Below, one piece after another: positions 1-8,588 of a stretch of DNA of 38,759 bases. Each line of letters starts with the position of its first letter. Within the stretch, counting starts at the first letter, position 1. Location of the stretch: positions 1 to 38,759 of the forward strand of contig JAQWTJ010000016.1 in NCBI GenBank assembly GCA_029242765.1, read 5' to 3'. Source of the DNA: Flavobacteriales bacterium. Its GTDB lineage: Bacteria > Bacteroidota > Bacteroidia > Flavobacteriales_D > Sanyastnellaceae. Below the pieces are notes generated by a model, which was not told the DNA's origin, made no database searches, and was given only the letters and a program-made list of their open reading frames with translations. Both the position numbers and the translations under genes were made by a program.

Positions 1-1
1 G

Positions 2-43
2 CTGCAAACAGGGGCTGTTCGTGCAAGTGCCCTTTATTTGCAG
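2..43. other. Imperfect stem-loop at left edge
   Basis: An outer arm CTGCAAA (2-8) pairs with TTTGCAG (37-43), and an inner arm AGGGGC (10-15) pairs with GCCCTT (29-34, one G-T pair), leaving a loop of about 13 bases. No T-run follows on the plus strand, so a classical intrinsic terminator is not clear. It may be the 3' end of a transcript from a gene left of the window, or part of a small RNA. The rest of 44-221 holds no gene I can support. Confidence 0.35.
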
Positions 44-221
44 AGTCTTGAGCTTTATAATGTTCTCCCGTGTCTTGGTGACCTTCTGTGACAAGCCCAT
101 TAGACACCCAATGTCTTGTTGTCCAGCAACATTCAGTAAGGCAAAAAAACACGAGTGAGCCCCAATATCGGTTATGGTAATAATTGCGAATCAGCTCGGA
201 CACGTCCTGCTCCTTTGCGAG

Positions 222-229
222 TAATTTCG
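222..229 (+). promoter_or_regulatory. -7 promoter box TAATTTCG of receptor gene
   Basis: TAATTTCG matches the Bacteroidota -7 consensus TAnnTTTG at all but one position and lies 9 bases before ATG 239. It supports that ATG as the start and implies a very short leader. No -33 TTG is visible at normal spacing. Confidence 0.45.
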
Positions 230-238
230 CAGCCCAAC

Positions 239-2629
239 ATGAGACTGACCTTCGCTCTGCTTTTCGCCCTCATTGTCACCGCAGTCCCGGCACAAGAGTC
301 GACGACCCGCACCATCAGCGGGCGTGTAATTGACAGCGAGACCGGCGAATATATTTTGGGGGCTAGCGTCGTGGATCTCACCACCGGCCAAGGCACTTCG
401 ACGAATGTCTTCGGCTTTTTCTCCCTGACCCTGTCCCAAGAAGAACAAGAACTGATGTGGAGCTTTATCGGTTACGAACCGAAGAGACAAAAAATCCAAC
501 GCGATGCGGCGGTGCATCTGGAGCTGACCGTTGAGCTGCAGCCGCTGACCATACAAATTGCCGAAGCGGAAGTTCTCGGAGAGCGCACGGAGCATGTGGA
601 CGACACGAAGATGGGGCGGGCCATAGTCGATGTTGAGACCATCAAAGCGCTGCCAGCTCTGTTGGGCGAGGTGGACATCCTCAAGGTTATCCAACTGTTG
701 CCCGGTGTGCAAAGTGCGGGCGAAGGAAATGCCGGTTTCTATGTGCGTGGAGGCGGCCCCGATCAGAACCTGGTGCTGGTCGACAACGCGGTCGTGTACA
801 ATGCGGCCCATTTATTTGGGTTTTTCAGTGTGTTCAACCCCGACGCCGTCCAAAGCGTGGAACTCACCAAGGGCGGCATGCCAGCCCGGTTTGGAGGCCG
901 CGTTTCTGCCGTACTGGAGATTGCGATGAAGGAAGGCAATGCCAGGGAGATGAGAGCCAGCGGGGGTATTGGGCTGATCAGCAGCCGGCTCATGCTCGAG
1001 GGCCCGATCAAGGAGGATACGGCAAGTTTCACCGTATCGGCCCGCCGAACTTATCTCGATGTACTGGCAAAAGCGGTGACCGATTCCGAGGGGGAGATGA
1101 GCGGCTCGGGCTACTTTTTCTACGACTTGAATACGAAGGTGAATTGGCGCATCAGCCCGAAGGACCAAGTGTACTTGAGCGGATATTTCGGTCGCGACGT
1201 GTTCAGTTTTGCAAATTCCACAGCCGACTTTCAAACACGCATTCCTTGGGGCAATGCCACCGGCACGCTTCGCTGGAATCACCTGTTCAGCGACCGCGCC
1301 TTCTTGTCCACCACCACCACGGTGAGCGATTACGACTTTGCTTTTGAAGCGCGGCAAGACAGCTTTTTATTCGGCTTTCGCAGCGGCATCAAGGACGTAT
1401 CATTCCGACCGCAACTCACGCTGTACCCGAACCCGCGGCACACCATCCGCACCGGGGTGGACTATACTTTGCACCGGTTCATTCCGACGGAAGTGTACGT
1501 CGAGAACAACGGGGTGGCCTTCGACCTGGGCGACGCAGAAAAGACGTTTAGCCATGAGGTTGGCTGGTACATTGAAGACGAGTTCGATGTGAGCGACCGG
1601 GTGCGCGTTTCGGCCGGGCTGCGCTACGGGGGCTTTGCGCACGTGGGGCCGTTCACCCGTTATACCCAAGATGTGGAGGAAGACCCGCTTGGGGGAGCGG
1701 GTGTGATGAGCGAATTGCATTTCGCCCCAGGTGAACTGGTGGCTTGGCACGATGGGATGGAGCCGCGACTCGGGTTGCGTGTAAAAACTGGCCCGCACAG
1801 CTCGATCAAGGCCGGCTACAGCAAAAACCAGCAATTTGTCCACCTCACATCATTGGCTCCCACCTCCATGCCGGCTGACATATGGGTGCCGAGCTCCGAT
1901 CGTGTGAAACCGCAACGCGGGACCCAAGTTGCCGCCGGCTATTTTACCCAATGGGGGGAGCAGCAGAAGTGGGAGGCCTCCCTCGAGGTCTACCACAAGG
2001 GTCTGCACAACTTGGTGGCCTACGCCGACGGTTCCATGCCAGAAGACAACATCCAAAACAACGTCGACAACAACCTGGTCTTCGGTGAAGGCACATCCTA
2101 TGGCGCAGAATTTTTCCTTAAAAAACGCCTCGGTGAGGTGACGGGCTGGCTCGGTTACACTTGGTCGAAAACGGACCGCCTCTTTGAAGAGCTGAACAAC
2201 GGCAACCGCTTCCCCGCCCGTTACGACCGGCGACATGATCTGAGTTTGGTGGCCCAATACGAGCTGAACGAGCGCTGGCAATTCAGCGGAACATTTGTCT
2301 ATGGAACAGGCAGCTCGATCACCGTCCCCATCCAGCGCTACTTTCTCGACGGCCAAATCATCAACGTCTACGGCGACCGAAACGGGTACCGCATGGCCCC
2401 TTACCATCGCGCTGACATTGGCGCAACGTACACGCCCCGACCCAAAAGCGGCAAGGCCCGCCCAGGCCAGTGGGTGTTCTCCGTTTACAACCTTTACAAT
2501 CGCAAGAACCCGTACTTCATCTATTTCGGCAATGAGGGCTCCATTGATACGGGCGATTTAACGATCAAAGCCTATCAGGTCAGCCTCTTCCCAATCCTGC
2601 CGTCGGTGGCTTGGAACTTTTCGTTTTAA
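239..2629 (+). CDS. TonB-dependent receptor with carboxypeptidase-like N-terminal domain
   Basis: Outer-membrane, TonB-energised import receptor of unknown substrate. The ATG at 239 begins a clear signal peptide (MRLTFALLFALIVTAVPAQ); an in-frame GTG at 155 would add 28 polar residues before it and is rejected. Residues about 24-105 form a carboxypeptidase-regulatory-like beta domain (TISGRVIDSETGE...), common at the N terminus of Bacteroidota receptors. The plug domain follows (about 130-235, with LPGVQ, FYVRGGG, LVLVDN and FGGRVSAVLE). The rest is beta-barrel, ending in the aromatic SVAWNFSF typical of outer-membrane barrels. At 796 residues it is of ordinary length. No SusD partner is present, so it is not a SusCD glycan system. 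An ABC exporter gene begins 18 bases downstream and could be co-transcribed. The family is firm; the ligand cannot be told. Confidence 0.92.
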   Translation: MRLTFALLFALIVTAVPAQESTTRTISGRVIDSETGEYILGASVVDLTTGQGTSTNVFGFFSLTLSQEEQELMWSFIGYEPKRQKIQRDAAVHLELTVELQPLTIQIAEAEVLGERTEHVDDTKMGRAIVDVETIKALPALLGEVDILKVIQLLPGVQSAGEGNAGFYVRGGGPDQNLVLVDNAVVYNAAHLFGFFSVFNPDAVQSVELTKGGMPARFGGRVSAVLEIAMKEGNAREMRASGGIGLISSRLMLEGPIKEDTASFTVSARRTYLDVLAKAVTDSEGEMSGSGYFFYDLNTKVNWRISPKDQVYLSGYFGRDVFSFANSTADFQTRIPWGNATGTLRWNHLFSDRAFLSTTTTVSDYDFAFEARQDSFLFGFRSGIKDVSFRPQLTLYPNPRHTIRTGVDYTLHRFIPTEVYVENNGVAFDLGDAEKTFSHEVGWYIEDEFDVSDRVRVSAGLRYGGFAHVGPFTRYTQDVEEDPLGGAGVMSELHFAPGELVAWHDGMEPRLGLRVKTGPHSSIKAGYSKNQQFVHLTSLAPTSMPADIWVPSSDRVKPQRGTQVAAGYFTQWGEQQKWEASLEVYHKGLHNLVAYADGSMPEDNIQNNVDNNLVFGEGTSYGAEFFLKKRLGEVTGWLGYTWSKTDRLFEELNNGNRFPARYDRRHDLSLVAQYELNERWQFSGTFVYGTGSSITVPIQRYFLDGQIINVYGDRNGYRMAPYHRADIGATYTPRPKSGKARPGQWVFSVYNLYNRKNPYFIYFGNEGSIDTGDLTIKAYQVSLFPILPSVAWNFSF

Positions 2630-2647
2630 CGCATACGCCACGCCCTG

Positions 2648-4429
2648 ATGTCCTCGCTGAAACGCCTCAACGCCTATTTCTGGAAGTACAGATGGCATTT
2701 TTCCGGCGGCATTTTTTTCATCACGTTGACGAACATCCTGGCCGTATACGCACCCGCGGTGGTGGGCGAAGGCATCAACGAAATGCAGGCAGCCTACGAA
2801 GACAACCGGCTCGAGGCCATCTCCGCCATTGCCACCCGACAGGCTCTGTTGTATCTCGGTGTTTACCTTGTGAAGGGCGTCTTCAGCTTTTTCACGCGGC
2901 AGACCATCATCGTCATGAGTCGCCACATTGAGTACGACCTCAAGCGATTGATTTACAGCCAATACCAACGCCTTTCCTCTGCATTTTACAAACGCAATGA
3001 AACGGGCGACCTGATGAACCGCATCTCTGAAGATGTCTCTCGCGTTCGGATGTACTTGGGGCCGGCTGTTCTGTACTCTCTGTCTCTGCTAATAATGGTG
3101 GTGATGACGGTGACGGTGATGGCCCGAATCGACCTGGAGTTAACGCTCTGGTCCTTGGCACCACTGCCCTTTATGAGCGTCGGCGTGTATTACGTTAGTT
3201 CGGTCATCCACCGCCGCAGCGAGCAGGTGCAGGCTCAGCAAAGCTCGCTTTCCTCCATGGTTCAGCAGAATTTTTCCGGCATCCGCGTGCTCATAGCCTA
3301 TGCCCGAGAATCGATGGCACACGCTCGATTTTCAGACGCCGCCGACCAGTACAAAACTCGCTCTTTGGCATTGGTCAAGGTCGAGGCCCTGTTCATCCCC
3401 CTCATTGTCATGCTCGTGGGTTTGTCGACCATTTTGACGATTTACATCGGCGGCGTAAAGGTCCTCGATGGCCAGCTCGAACTTGGGCATATTTTTCAAT
3501 TCATCTTTTACATCAACCTGCTAACCTGGCCCTTTGCCTCCGTCGGCTGGGTGACCTCTTTGGTGCAAAAGGCAGCGGCCAGCCAGGAACGCATCAATGA
3601 GTTTTTAGACATTGAGCCGGAAATCACGTCGGACGCTCCCCCCCACAAGATCGAGGGCCGTATCACCTTCGACAAGGTCAGCTTCACTTACCCTGAATCA
3701 GGCATCCGGGCTTTGGACGAGCTGAGCTTTGATTTGCTGCCCGGTCAAACCTTGGGAATCGTGGGACGAACAGGCAGCGGCAAATCCACCGTTGCTCAGC
3801 TCATCGCCCGCTTGTACGATGCGGACGAAGGAGAAATCCGGATCGATGGACGGCCGATTGCCGATTGCAACCTGTCGAGCCTGCGCAGCGCAATCGGCTA
3901 CGCGCCCCAGGACGTATTTCTATTCTCTGACACCATCGCAGGTAACATCGCGTTCTCCAGTGACCGCCCGGCATCGGACGACGACCCGCAGCGGGGACTC
4001 GTAGAAGACGCCGCACGCAAGGCAGCCATCCACGACGAAATAGAGGACCTTGAAAACGGTTACCAAACCCTGCTAGGCGAGCGCGGCGTCAATCTCAGCG
4101 GCGGACAACGCCAACGCATTGCCATCGCGCGAGCATTGATGGGCTCGCCCCAAATACTGCTACTCGACGATGTGCTTTCGGCCGTGGACACGGCTACAGA
4201 GGCGCGCATTCTACAAGCATTCAAAGAGGCTAGGCGAGGAAGAATGGCCGTGGTGATCTCGCACCGCATCAGCACGGTCCAGGGCGCAGATCAATTGATC
4301 GTGTTGGATGCGGGGCGCGTTGTGGAGTCGGGCAGTCATGTCGAGTTGATGGCCCAAGGCGGAGTGTACGCCGAGATGCACCGCCTGCAGTCCATAGACG
4401 ACAGTGACGGCCAAGGCGAAGAACTTTAA
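2648..4429 (+). CDS. ABC exporter, fused membrane and ATPase domains (MsbA/multidrug type)
   Basis: Half-transporter of the ABC exporter family, expected to work as a homodimer in the inner membrane and to move lipid, drug or peptide outward. About six membrane segments occupy residues 1-320. The ATPase domain follows (about 340-575) with Walker A GRTGSGKST (about 373-381), Q-loop YAPQDVF, signature LSGGQRQR (about 483), Walker B ILLLDD (about 504-509) and the H-loop in ISHRIS (about 536). The length of 593 residues is typical. It begins 18 bases after the receptor gene, so an operon is likely. Its TAA stop overlaps the TAA of the convergent downstream gene by two bases, leaving no space for a terminator between them. 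The family is certain, the substrate unknown. Confidence 0.93.
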   Translation: MSSLKRLNAYFWKYRWHFSGGIFFITLTNILAVYAPAVVGEGINEMQAAYEDNRLEAISAIATRQALLYLGVYLVKGVFSFFTRQTIIVMSRHIEYDLKRLIYSQYQRLSSAFYKRNETGDLMNRISEDVSRVRMYLGPAVLYSLSLLIMVVMTVTVMARIDLELTLWSLAPLPFMSVGVYYVSSVIHRRSEQVQAQQSSLSSMVQQNFSGIRVLIAYARESMAHARFSDAADQYKTRSLALVKVEALFIPLIVMLVGLSTILTIYIGGVKVLDGQLELGHIFQFIFYINLLTWPFASVGWVTSLVQKAAASQERINEFLDIEPEITSDAPPHKIEGRITFDKVSFTYPESGIRALDELSFDLLPGQTLGIVGRTGSGKSTVAQLIARLYDADEGEIRIDGRPIADCNLSSLRSAIGYAPQDVFLFSDTIAGNIAFSSDRPASDDDPQRGLVEDAARKAAIHDEIEDLENGYQTLLGERGVNLSGGQRQRIAIARALMGSPQILLLDDVLSAVDTATEARILQAFKEARRGRMAVVISHRISTVQGADQLIVLDAGRVVESGSHVELMAQGGVYAEMHRLQSIDDSDGQGEEL

Positions 4430-6465
4430 GGGCAGGCATCACCGAAAACGGTGAGCATGATGAGAATATCCGCCACGCCGACGAGTTGATCGAAGTTCAT
4501 GTCGGCCGTGAGCATGCCCTGAGCGCCGTATTGATTGAGCATTTCCAAGAGGTCTTGGATGGTGACCCAGTCGTCAATAACAATGTCTTGAACGCAGAAG
4601 TTGGGGCCATTTTCGTAGCCATACACCGTACCGTTGCAGTCGTTGTCCAAGCCCATGCCCATTGCAGGGGCTCCAGGGAACATGGTGGGATCCAGGTCAT
4701 TGCAATCGTCCCCAATCTCATACCAAAAGGCAGGATAATCACACGCTGAGAAGCCCAACATCCCCGCGTAGCCGTCCCCGTCGATGTCCATATAAAAGGT
4801 CACGGATTGACCGTCCTCGTCGGTCATTTGGTCGCAGTCGTTGTTTACACCGTCGCAGGGGTCCTCAAGACCCGGGTGCACATCAGGATCATTGTCATTG
4901 CAATCCCCGCCGACCAAGGAATAGCCCGCGCCAACGCCGCAGCCCTGCACCGCATTAACGTAGGTGCCGTAACCGTCGCCATCCGCATCGGGGTAGTGCA
5001 TTACGTCGTCGGTGACATCCACATACACGCGCGTGGCGCACGGCATTCCGAAGGTCGTTCCTCTAAAAATGTAGCCGTGGGGTCCGTCCACTGGAAATCC
5101 ACTGGCTTGAACCGTCCATACGCCCGGCCCCAGAAGGGTATCCACAGACATCCACGACGGCGCAGGTGATATGTCAAGCGCGATTGGGCCGGTAAGCGAA
5201 GAGTCCACCGTCACCTCAAAGGACAGCGTGTCCTCAAAGCAGGTCTCGCTGTAGAACGGCGTCACGCTCAAAAAGGTCGTGCGAATCAAAAACAGCCCTT
5301 GATCCAAGTCAGTGACTGCGATTGTGCCCGATTCGAAAAACGGATAATTGCTCCAACTGCCCGAAAAACCAGGATCATCCGTATCAGGGTGGGTGTCAAA
5401 AAATGCGACCTCTTCCAACGTCACATCCGCCGCTGCTGAGCCGTCGAGCATTCGAAATCCAGCCTTGTAATTGGACTGAAACAGCCAGGGGCCACGGGTG
5501 TAGAGGTTGTGATCGGAGGCCTCGGTGTCGTGATCCCATCCACCTAGAAAAAAAGGATTGTCCACGTCTTGCACGTCGAAAATGAGGGTCCGTGTGTGGC
5601 TCACAAGTCCGCCCGATTCATCGATTTCATCGCCGACAAAAAAGTAGCGTTGATCCGCGCTCAGCCAGCCTTGGTGCACATAGCCAACCGTGTCATGGGT
5701 AGCGGTAGCAATCAATTCAACATCGGTGGGGTCGCTCACATTGGCAATGGCGATGTGCGTCTCATTCGCACTGAAGGCCAGCGTCTCACCCAACCAATCT
5801 ACATCCGGCCCAGCATACGTGACGACTTGTGCATCGTGGATGTAACCGCCTTCATCAAACGTGCCCAGCAGCTCCGGCAATGCATCGTCATAATGCTGGA
5901 ACATAACAAAGCCCGGATGGTTGCTCGCCCCGCAGACATACACCATCTGAGAATCCTCGTGAACGGCAATGTTGTGCGCCCTGGAGAATCCGCCAATCTG
6001 GGCATCGTGGGGCAAGACCACGGGCGGGTTGGTGACATCACGCAGGCCTGTCAGGTCAAAAACTTGCAGTCCTGACTGAGGTATTTCGGTCACAACGTAG
6101 GCCTTGTTGCCCACCACCTTCACATCACGCCAAGTGCTGCCCGATCCCATGCCTGCTGTGGGCATATGTCCGAGAATAATCGGCGACGAGGGCTGAGTGA
6201 CATCAACAAACCAGAGCCCGCCGTACTTGCCCAACAATACATACTCAGAGCCGTCCAATGGGTCGGTCCACCCCCAAATGTCATTGCTCAGTAAATTGTC
6301 AAACTGAGCGTTGGGTAGATGCGCGAGAAGTTCCACATTTTCACAGGGATAGGTTTCCAGAACCATACCGTCCACGCAGGGAGATTGAGCGTGCAGGCCC
6401 CAAGCACTTCCCAAAAGGAGCGCTGAGATCGCGGCGGCACGGAGCAAGATGCGCGGACAATTCAT
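4426..6465 (-). CDS. Secreted choice-of-anchor-B protein with MopE-like and dockerin-like C-terminal parts
   Basis: A signal peptide (residues 1-26, ending GLHAQ) is followed by about 370 residues resembling the choice-of-anchor-B/LVIVD family: repeated blade-like units such as GGLWFVDVTQPSSP, LQVFDLTGL and THIAIANVSDPT. A beta-rich stretch follows at about 395-480. Residues about 485-615 carry MopE-type Cys/Asp repeats (DADGDGYG, GDCNDNDPDVHPG, GVNNDCD, then DIDGDGYAG, GDDCNDLDP, GLDNDCNG), likely metal-binding, probably calcium. The C-terminal 50 residues contain two dockerin-like halves (DDWVTIQDLLEMLNQYG and DMNFDQLVGVADILIMLTVFG). I see no type IX secretion C-terminal domain. In this family the variable C terminus is thought to act as a surface anchor or sorting module; the precise role here is unknown. 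It is convergent with the ABC exporter gene and its stop codon overlaps that gene's stop. Confidence 0.85.
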   Translation of the reverse strand: MNCPRILLRAAAISALLLGSAWGLHAQSPCVDGMVLETYPCENVELLAHLPNAQFDNLLSNDIWGWTDPLDGSEYVLLGKYGGLWFVDVTQPSSPIILGHMPTAGMGSGSTWRDVKVVGNKAYVVTEIPQSGLQVFDLTGLRDVTNPPVVLPHDAQIGGFSRAHNIAVHEDSQMVYVCGASNHPGFVMFQHYDDALPELLGTFDEGGYIHDAQVVTYAGPDVDWLGETLAFSANETHIAIANVSDPTDVELIATATHDTVGYVHQGWLSADQRYFFVGDEIDESGGLVSHTRTLIFDVQDVDNPFFLGGWDHDTEASDHNLYTRGPWLFQSNYKAGFRMLDGSAAADVTLEEVAFFDTHPDTDDPGFSGSWSNYPFFESGTIAVTDLDQGLFLIRTTFLSVTPFYSETCFEDTLSFEVTVDSSLTGPIALDISPAPSWMSVDTLLGPGVWTVQASGFPVDGPHGYIFRGTTFGMPCATRVYVDVTDDVMHYPDADGDGYGTYVNAVQGCGVGAGYSLVGGDCNDNDPDVHPGLEDPCDGVNNDCDQMTDEDGQSVTFYMDIDGDGYAGMLGFSACDYPAFWYEIGDDCNDLDPTMFPGAPAMGMGLDNDCNGTVYGYENGPNFCVQDIVIDDWVTIQDLLEMLNQYGAQGMLTADMNFDQLVGVADILIMLTVFGDACP

Positions 6466-6470
6466 CGCCT

Positions 6471-6478
6471 AAAAGATA
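6471..6478 (-). promoter_or_regulatory. Candidate -7 box TATCTTTT
   Basis: On the minus strand TATCTTTT lies 5 bases before ATG 6465 and matches TAnnTTTG at seven of eight positions. It would give an almost leaderless mRNA. No convincing -33 element is seen. Confidence 0.35.
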
Positions 6479-6567
6479 CAAAATAAACTTGTGTTTTTGG
6501 CCTTTCGTCGTGAATTATTAATGCTTAGTCGATTTTATTGTACGCACAAAGGCTGGGCATCGATGCT

Positions 6568-6575
6568 TAAATTCG
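6568..6575 (+). promoter_or_regulatory. Candidate -7 box TAAATTCG
   Basis: TAAATTCG is 4 bases before the GTG start at 6580, in the 114-base divergent spacer. It is the same TAnnTTCG form seen before several other genes in this window. The nearest upstream TTG (6538-6540) is 27 bases away, longer than usual spacing. Confidence 0.4.
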
Positions 6576-6579
6576 GCAG

Positions 6580-7674
6580 GTGAACAATGCTCTTTTCTCT
6601 AATGACGCCCCCCTAAAGGGTGTTCGGGTACTGGAGTTGGCTACGGTGTTAGCCGGGCCGATGGCCGGCTCGTTTTGGGCGGCCCTGGGCGCCGATGTGA
6701 TCAAGGTAGAACGACCTGAAACCGGTGATGTGACAAGAAGCTGGCGCGTAAAAGACGAGGGCACCAATCAATCGTCGGCCTACTACGCCTCAGCCAATTC
6801 AGGCAAACGCGTGGTGCGCTGCGACCTTGCAAGCGTTGAGGGCCGTAAATGGCTCGAGGGGGAATTGGCCGTGAGCGATGTGGTCGTTCAGAATTTCAGA
6901 ACCGAGAGCGCAGCACGTCTGAAGCTGGATCCGGAGCATTGGTGTGGGCGACATCCACGCTTAATCCACGTCCATTTGAAGGGCTTTGCCCATGAGCCGG
7001 GCCGTAGCGCCTACGACGTCGTGGTCCAGGCTGAAGCTGGATTCATGGCCATGAATGGGGAACCCGACGGCGGGCCCTTGCGTATGCCGGTCGCCTTTAT
7101 GGACGTGTTGGCTGCTCATCAGATGCAAAGCGCAGTGCTGGCCGCATTATACGCTCGAGAAAAATCAGACCGCGGAGCCTCAATTGAAGTTTGGCTGGAC
7201 GCGGCAGGTCTGACCGGTCTTGTGAACCGGGCATCAGCCCATTGGATGACCGGCCAGCCGCAAAAGCGTACCGGATCAGCCCACCCGCAAATTGCACCCT
7301 ACGGTGACGTATTCAAAACACGCGACGGAGCTGTGGTGACCGCCGTGGGCAACGACGCACAATTCTCAGCACTCTGCCAATCAATCGGTGCGCCACAGGA
7401 CCCCCGGTTTTCAAGCAATCCGCGGCGGGTCAACTTGCGTCAAGAATTGCTGGACTTCCTGGCGCCCTATTTTCTACAACAATCGACGAGCGACTTGCTG
7501 GTTCGCGCTAAAGAATCGCACATTCCGCTGGGAGAAATCCGCAGTGTTGCCCAAGCTCTGGAGTCACCCCTTGGCCGCAGTATGCTGCTCGAAGAAATGC
7601 AAGACGGCGCACCCACAAAACGGGTTCGCCCCACCGCATTTCGCATTCAGTCCAGCGGCAGGTCGAGCACATAA
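6580..7674 (+). CDS. CaiB/BaiF family (class III) CoA transferase
   Basis: Transfers CoA between carboxylic acids in the cytoplasm; family members act in carnitine, bile acid, oxalate and alpha-methylacyl-CoA metabolism. The N terminus shows the family pattern GVRVLELATVLAGPMAG, then LGADVIKVERPETGD, and later VVQNFR, HPRLIHVHLKGF and YDVVVQAEAGFM. The Asp expected in the catalytic position would be around the RSAYDVVVQA segment, in line with the family. At 364 residues it is slightly short. The start is GTG at 6580; no in-frame ATG lies nearby, and a -7-like box sits just upstream. Its last 28 bases overlap the 3' end of the convergent transglycosylase gene. It has no metabolic neighbours, so the substrates cannot be inferred. 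Confidence 0.88.
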   Translation: MNNALFSNDAPLKGVRVLELATVLAGPMAGSFWAALGADVIKVERPETGDVTRSWRVKDEGTNQSSAYYASANSGKRVVRCDLASVEGRKWLEGELAVSDVVVQNFRTESAARLKLDPEHWCGRHPRLIHVHLKGFAHEPGRSAYDVVVQAEAGFMAMNGEPDGGPLRMPVAFMDVLAAHQMQSAVLAALYAREKSDRGASIEVWLDAAGLTGLVNRASAHWMTGQPQKRTGSAHPQIAPYGDVFKTRDGAVVTAVGNDAQFSALCQSIGAPQDPRFSSNPRRVNLRQELLDFLAPYFLQQSTSDLLVRAKESHIPLGEIRSVAQALESPLGRSMLLEEMQDGAPTKRVRPTAFRIQSSGRSST

Positions 7675-8588
7675 GATTGCCCCTCAGTCACGTTCAAGTG
7701 ATCAGCGATGAGCCAAGGGTTCAAGGACTTCAGCTCATTGTAGGACAGGTCCGCTGCAGCTGCAAAATCAGCCAAACTTGAGATGCTTGCATCGATGAGC
7801 GTGTCACGCGATGAACGACCGCCCCACAAATCATAGCGAGCCAGATAGAATCCATGGGCCTCGGGGTCGACCATGATTTGCTTGGTGGCGTATAAACGAT
7901 AGACGTACCGTGCCGTTTCGCGGTTCAGGTGCAAATCCCAATACGAGCTGCCGCGCTGTTCCTCAAGCGCGCTTTCCACGCCTTTCATCCCCATGTTGTA
8001 CGAGGCTGCAGCCATAAGCCAATCCCCAAAGCGAAGGTGGGCTTCATTGAGGTAAGCGCACGCTGCACGGGTGGCCTTCTCCACATGATAGCGTTCGTCC
8101 ACATCGGCGTTCACTTCGAGCCCAAACTCATGCGCGGCGTCCGGCATGAACTGCCAAAACCCCTTGGCACCAGCCGGTGAAATCGCCTGGGACAACCCGC
8201 TCTCTATCACCGCCAGATACTTGAAGTCGGCCGGGATTCCAGAGTCCACCAAAATGGGCTCGATCAAGGGAAACCAACGGCTGGCCCGCTTAAGCGTCAA
8301 AATCGTCGTGCTGTGGCGAAAACACCCCGCGAGTAATTCCCGGTCCATCCTTTCTCGCACACCGAGCCGCTCCAAAGGCAAGATTGTCCCGGCAAAGTCC
8401 AGGCCCGCATCAATGCGCGGAGCGCTCACATGTTGCACGGCCTGCCCAGGTGAGACAAGTTCGGGCTGTTCCACCATCTGATCAGCAGAAGTCAGCAGCA
8501 GCACAGCCCCAAAAGAGAGGCCGAGCATCAACACGGCCACCCCCCATTTCCAAGAGGCGCGAATAAAACCACTCACTTCAACGGGCAT
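7647..8588 (-). CDS. Membrane-anchored lytic transglycosylase (Slt/MltD-type)
   Basis: Cleaves peptidoglycan glycan strands in the periplasm, leaving 1,6-anhydro ends. An N-terminal membrane segment or uncleaved signal (about residues 12-33) leads to the transglycosylase fold at about 100-245: KYLAVIESGLSQ with the catalytic Glu at about 129, then SPAGAKGFWQFMP, ASYNMGMKGV and ETARYVYRLYA. The C-terminal 45 residues (SLADFAAAADLSYNELKSLNPWL) resemble a LysM-like glycan-binding unit. ATG 8588 is preferred over GTG 8591 because it forms a TGATG stop/start overlap with rmlC, implying translational coupling. It is the last gene of a wza-like/rmlC/transglycosylase operon, where it might open the wall for polysaccharide export (inference). 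Its 3' end overlaps the CoA transferase gene by 28 bases. Confidence 0.88.
   Translation of the reverse strand: MPVEVSGFIRASWKWGVAVLMLGLSFGAVLLLTSADQMVEQPELVSPGQAVQHVSAPRIDAGLDFAGTILPLERLGVRERMDRELLAGCFRHSTTILTLKRASRWFPLIEPILVDSGIPADFKYLAVIESGLSQAISPAGAKGFWQFMPDAAHEFGLEVNADVDERYHVEKATRAACAYLNEAHLRFGDWLMAAASYNMGMKGVESALEEQRGSSYWDLHLNRETARYVYRLYATKQIMVDPEAHGFYLARYDLWGGRSSRDTLIDASISSLADFAAAADLSYNELKSLNPWLIADHLNVTEGQSYVLDLPLD

Noticed and set aside
155-238. GTG start giving a 28-residue longer TonB receptor
   Set aside because: The extra residues are polar and precede a perfect signal peptide beginning at ATG 239, which also has a -7 box immediately upstream.
6390-6465. Type IX secretion sorting domain on the secreted protein
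   Set aside because: The C terminus of that protein is dockerin-like and lacks the usual GxxxxxK-type sorting pattern; the N-terminal signal is an ordinary one.
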